This document shows, one piece after another, positions 61,083 to 64,000 of a stretch of DNA of 64,000 bases. Made by a program: the position numbers and the translations under genes. The stretch covers positions 1,240,001-1,304,000 of the forward strand of contig NZ_CP118225.1 of the NCBI RefSeq assembly GCF_028768465.1, given 5' to 3'. A model generated the notes under the pieces. That model ran no database searches and was not told where the DNA came from. It worked only from the letters and a program-made list of their open reading frames with translations. Source of the DNA: Rhodopirellula sp. P2. Lineage in GTDB: Bacteria; Planctomycetota; Planctomycetia; Pirellulales; Pirellulaceae. Numbering within the stretch: position 1 is the stretch's first letter; every line of letters starts with the position of its first letter.

Positions 61083-62405
61083 TCAGTTGGAGTCGGAGGA
61101 GGTTGGGTCGGTGGCGCGGCGAGTCGTCAGGGCGTACATCGTTCCGCCGACCAAAAACGTGAGACCCGTTGCGATCAGTTGCTTGGGATCATGAGAGGTC
61201 ATGATGCCTGCCGAAAGGATCGTCGCGACGACATAAAAGGCTGGTGCGAGCAGCCAGGATTTCGGAGCCGCCTGGGGTGAGTTGCGGATCGAAGGCAGGA
61301 ACAAGCAGCAGACCGAACAGGCGGCGGACAATGACAATGTCAATCCGAGATACGACAGCAAACCTTGCAGGTCCGAGATCAAAACGAGAGTGACGGCCAC
61401 CACGATCTGAACCACGGTCGCGGCAAACGGTGCCTCGCCGCGAAACCGCATCCAGGCAGGCAGCATGCCATCGTCCGCCATTTTCGCGTACACGCGGGGT
61501 GCCGCCATCATCATGCTCAACACCGAGGTCAGCAAACACAGAGCAATGGTCCAGCGAACGAAGTGTGCGAAACCATTGCCGCCCAGGCTGGCCGCTGCGA
61601 TGGCCGCCACGTCGGGCTTGCCAACGATGCTTTGCAGGGGAGGTGCAAACACAAAGACGGCATTGAGGCAGAGGTACAGAATGGTCGTGGCCAAGGTTCC
61701 AACGACCAGAGCGCGGGGGACGACTCGCTTGGCATCGATCACTTCATCGGCCACATAGACCGCCGCATTGAATCCTGAATAGCTCAGCGAGATCCAAACC
61801 AGACTTCCTGCGAAGGCGGTCCAGTGCGACCACGGGGTGGCATCGGGCGATGTTGGCAGTGGTGGACTGCTGGCGACCAAGTCTCCGCTGAACCACTGGT
61901 AAGCGGCGAACACTAGAATTGTTCCCAAGAGAACCAGTTTGACGCTGACGGCGATGTTCTGGGTGGCTGCTCCGATGCGAGGGTGCAAGCCATGGAAAAA
62001 TCCGGCCAAGACAATCGCCATGATGGTGACGATTCCTGCGGGCATCCACTCAGGACGCAAGTGTTCGGGAAGCAGGTAGCCTTCCAGTGCCGTCGCCGCG
62101 AAAGCGATTGCGCCGGAGAACCCCGCGATCAAAGAAACCCAGCCGGCGATGTAGCCGAGCAACGGGTGCGCCGCCCGAGAGAGAAACAAGTATTCGCCGC
62201 CGGATTGCGGCATCACCCGGATCAGCATCGCGTAGCTGATGGCCCCCGTGACAGCGATCACGCCGCCCGCCAACCACGCCCAGAGGACTCGTTCAGGAGA
62301 TCCCAAGTCGGCCAGTGAATACCCGGACGTTGTGAACACGCCAGCGCCGATCATGTTGGCGATGACCAGGAACGTGAGGGTCCAAAATCCGTATTTGCCG
62401 CTCAA
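61083..62405 (-). CDS. APC-family amino acid permease
   Basis: A 440-residue permease from TTG 62405 with 12 helices: FWTLTFLVIANMIGAGVFTT (the NMIGAGVF unwound TM1 that binds the substrate backbone) at the N terminus, ISYAMLIRVMPQSGGEYLFL near 58 (TM2-loop), and SYSGFNAAVYVADEVIDAKR near 213 (TM6, with the NAAVYVADE signature). LAATTILYLCLNAVFVFAP-like and MMMAAPRVYAKMADDGMLPA near 300 follow. Takes in amino acids or related compounds by proton symport or antiport. 40 bp from the bestrophin start, same strand, so the two could be one operon. Confidence 0.92.
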   Translation of the reverse strand: MSGKYGFWTLTFLVIANMIGAGVFTTSGYSLADLGSPERVLWAWLAGGVIAVTGAISYAMLIRVMPQSGGEYLFLSRAAHPLLGYIAGWVSLIAGFSGAIAFAATALEGYLLPEHLRPEWMPAGIVTIMAIVLAGFFHGLHPRIGAATQNIAVSVKLVLLGTILVFAAYQWFSGDLVASSPPLPTSPDATPWSHWTAFAGSLVWISLSYSGFNAAVYVADEVIDAKRVVPRALVVGTLATTILYLCLNAVFVFAPPLQSIVGKPDVAAIAAASLGGNGFAHFVRWTIALCLLTSVLSMMMAAPRVYAKMADDGMLPAWMRFRGEAPFAATVVQIVVAVTLVLISDLQGLLSYLGLTLSLSAACSVCCLFLPSIRNSPQAAPKSWLLAPAFYVVATILSAGIMTSHDPKQLIATGLTFLVGGTMYALTTRRATDPTSSDSN

Positions 62406-62558
62406 ACGACTGCTTTCGTGGTGATGGTTCCGAGCTCGATTCGATCCCGGCGGAAGCGGAGGAACGGATCAAATGGGGGCAGTGATCGCTAATGTAGTCC
62501 AATCCTGGGAGGACTTCATCGCTACGCCATCGCAATCACCCGAGGGGGTGTACGGAGG

Positions 62559-64000
62559 CTAAAGAATGGGGCCCAGCGTCGCCAGCACGTTGTTCCACAA
62601 CCGCCGGGGGAGCGACCAGGCACCGACCATTTCCGAGGTGATCGCGTTGGAGTGCTCGATGTAGGTTTGTTGTCGAGCCTGAACGGCAGCGGTGAGTTTG
62701 GGATCGTGGAACAGAATGTTGTTCTCGTAGTTCAGGTCAAAACTACGGCGGTCCATGTTGGCGGACCCGATCAGGGTGACCTCGTCATCCAGTGTCACCG
62801 ATTTGGTATGCAGCAGACCGCCGGTGTATTCGTGAATGAGAACGCCTGCCTCGAGAAGTCCGGCGTAGTAACTACGACTGGCTCCGCCGACAATTTTTGA
62901 ATCGTTGTTGGCGGGCATGATGAGCGTTGTCTTGACCCCTCGCCACGCGGTCGCGCAGAGAGCCTGCTGCATGGATTCGTTGGGCACGTAATAGGGCGTT
63001 GAAATGGTCAGCTTGCGCCGCGCCGTGTGGAACAGTGTTTCGAAGACCTCTGGCATCGCTGAGTCACGAACGGTCGGACCGGTGCCGATGACCTGGGCAG
63101 GGAACCCTGGCCCTGTGTCAGGAAGCGGTTGGTCCAGCAACTCCGTGAGGTCGTCGCTGGTGCAGGACATCCAATCGGCGACAAAGAGTTCCTGGTTCTG
63201 CCGGACAATGGGACCTTCGAAACGAATCACGGCGTCGACCCAGGGAGCGTACTTGGGTTTGACCCGGAACTCGGGATCGGCACAGTTTTGACTGCCGCAG
63301 TAAGTGATCCTTCCATCGATCACCACGATCTTGCGGTGATTGCGGAGGTCGATGCGACCACGAAGAGCCCGCAAGACCAAATTGCCGATCGGCAAAGCTC
63401 GTGCAACATGCACTCCCGCGTCTTGCATCTCTTTCCAGTGAGCCGAGCGAATGATGGTTCGTGAGCCGAGGTCGTCTGCCATCGCTCGGCAGGTCACACC
63501 TCGCTTCGCCGCTCGTTTGAGTGCCTCGACCATCTTCAGGCCATTGTTGTCGGGCAACCAGATGTAAAACAGCAAGTGAACATGGTCTTGGGCTTGATCA
63601 ATGTCCGCGATCATCGATTCAATCGTGGCGTTGGAATCGTCCATCAGCGTTCCGGAGTTCCCACCAATCGCATCGAACCCGTTGATGGATTCCCCCATGC
63701 GAAACAAGTGTTCGTATCGAACCGGCACATTCGCCAGCGCGTGACGAGATTCTTCCGGGTTGATGTCTGGCATCGCGGGCAAGCGTTTCATGACTTGCTT
63801 CATGCGTTCCAAGCGTCGGCGGCCGATGTTGGTTTCGCCAAACAGCATGTACAGAAGCACGCCCAGGAACGGCACCGCCGCGATGATGGTGACCCACGCG
63901 ACACGTGATGCGGGTTCCCGGTGGGGCCGCGTCATCACACGGATGATCGTGACGGCTTCAATCGCAACGTGCGCCACCAAGGCAATGGAAACAGCATTGA
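62559..64000 (-). CDS. Cardiolipin synthase (phospholipase D family), start beyond the window
   Basis: The frame is open to the window's right edge (NAVSIALVAHVAIEA at the start as seen), so the first codons are outside. About 480 residues are visible: hydrophobic N terminus with two membrane helices (VAWVTIIAAVPFLGVLLYML) typical of ClsA/ClsB, then two phospholipase D motifs, HRKIVVIDG near residue 217 with NCADP, and HTKSVTLDD near 390 with GSANMDRRSF. Each is HxKxxxxD. The enzyme condenses two phosphatidylglycerol molecules to cardiolipin plus glycerol at the inner membrane. Separate from its left neighbour by 153 bp with no other feature. Confidence 0.92.
   Translation of the reverse strand, partial: NAVSIALVAHVAIEAVTIIRVMTRPHREPASRVAWVTIIAAVPFLGVLLYMLFGETNIGRRRLERMKQVMKRLPAMPDINPEESRHALANVPVRYEHLFRMGESINGFDAIGGNSGTLMDDSNATIESMIADIDQAQDHVHLLFYIWLPDNNGLKMVEALKRAAKRGVTCRAMADDLGSRTIIRSAHWKEMQDAGVHVARALPIGNLVLRALRGRIDLRNHRKIVVIDGRITYCGSQNCADPEFRVKPKYAPWVDAVIRFEGPIVRQNQELFVADWMSCTSDDLTELLDQPLPDTGPGFPAQVIGTGPTVRDSAMPEVFETLFHTARRKLTISTPYYVPNESMQQALCATAWRGVKTTLIMPANNDSKIVGGASRSYYAGLLEAGVLIHEYTGGLLHTKSVTLDDEVTLIGSANMDRRSFDLNYENNILFHDPKLTAAVQARQQTYIEHSNAITSEMVGAWSLPRRLWNNVLATLGPIL

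Noticed and set aside
1-64000. CRISPR array, tRNA, rRNA, integrase, transposase or phage genes
   Set aside because: I looked for regular spacer repeats, rRNA text and recombinase motifs and found none. The palindromic copies have no array spacing. A tRNA search by program was not possible here.

Overview
The window reads as chromosomal DNA of a planctomycete close to Rhodopirellula (Pirellulaceae). The evidence is the set of proteins it carries: a PSCyt/DUF1549/DUF1553 protein, a DUF1501 protein, a PPC-domain protein and a WD40 protein with a heme-binding domain in one operon; several formylglycine-type sulfatases; an SHD1-domain protein; the remains of an ECF-sigma/FecR pair; and long secreted proteins of no known family. 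GTG and TTG starts are common and GC is moderate. No rRNA, tRNA, CRISPR array, integrase or transposase was seen.

Region 1 (about 0.5-26.9 kb) looks like one biosynthesis-and-export locus. It holds eight likely glycosyltransferases: two GT21-like membrane enzymes that are paralogues, two soluble GT2, two GT4, one GT32 and one unplaced GT-B-like protein. It also holds an ATP-grasp ligase, a condensation-domain-like acyltransferase, an acyl-lipid desaturase, an NAD-binding (thioester/acyl reductase-like) protein, and a peptide-modification trio: a PqqD-like protein, an HprK-like kinase and an NTP_transf_5 nucleotidyltransferase. Export parts are a TolC-like outer membrane factor, a MacA-like adaptor, a MacB-like ABC permease and a separate ABC exporter of the PvdE/SyrD cyclic-peptide type. 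The pairing of a PvdE-type inner-membrane exporter with a MacAB-TolC pump is the layout used for pyoverdine in Pseudomonas, but no NRPS, PKS or known precursor peptide is present here. The inferred product is a glycosylated and perhaps acylated and phosphorylated small molecule or peptide. This is the best candidate in the window for an undescribed system.

Region 2 (27-36.7 kb, minus strand) is a planctomycete PSCyt operon: heme/DUF1549/DUF1553 protein, DUF1501 protein, PPC protein and WD40-coiled-coil cytochrome, followed by a frameshifted SHD1 protein.

Region 3 (37-45 kb) has small regulators with their targets: MarR plus a metallo-beta-lactamase alkylsulfatase, and HxlR divergent from a quinone oxidoreductase and SDR. 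It also has two further Rossmann enzymes. It ends in a decayed sigma/FecR locus in which a deletion has joined the two genes and a 125-bp palindromic element has inserted.

Region 4 (45-53 kb) contains a large duplicated secreted protein, a truncated phytanoyl-CoA dioxygenase, a two-sulfatase fusion with a VHL beta-like domain in the linker, and a Tat-exported esterase.

Region 5 (53-64 kb) is transport and membrane: AI-2E-family permease, RND pump with adaptor, K+ channel, bestrophin, APC permease and cardiolipin synthase (cut by the window end). A 125-bp imperfect palindrome with AAGCAGGT/ACCTGCTT ends occurs in three near-complete copies and two damaged ones across the window.
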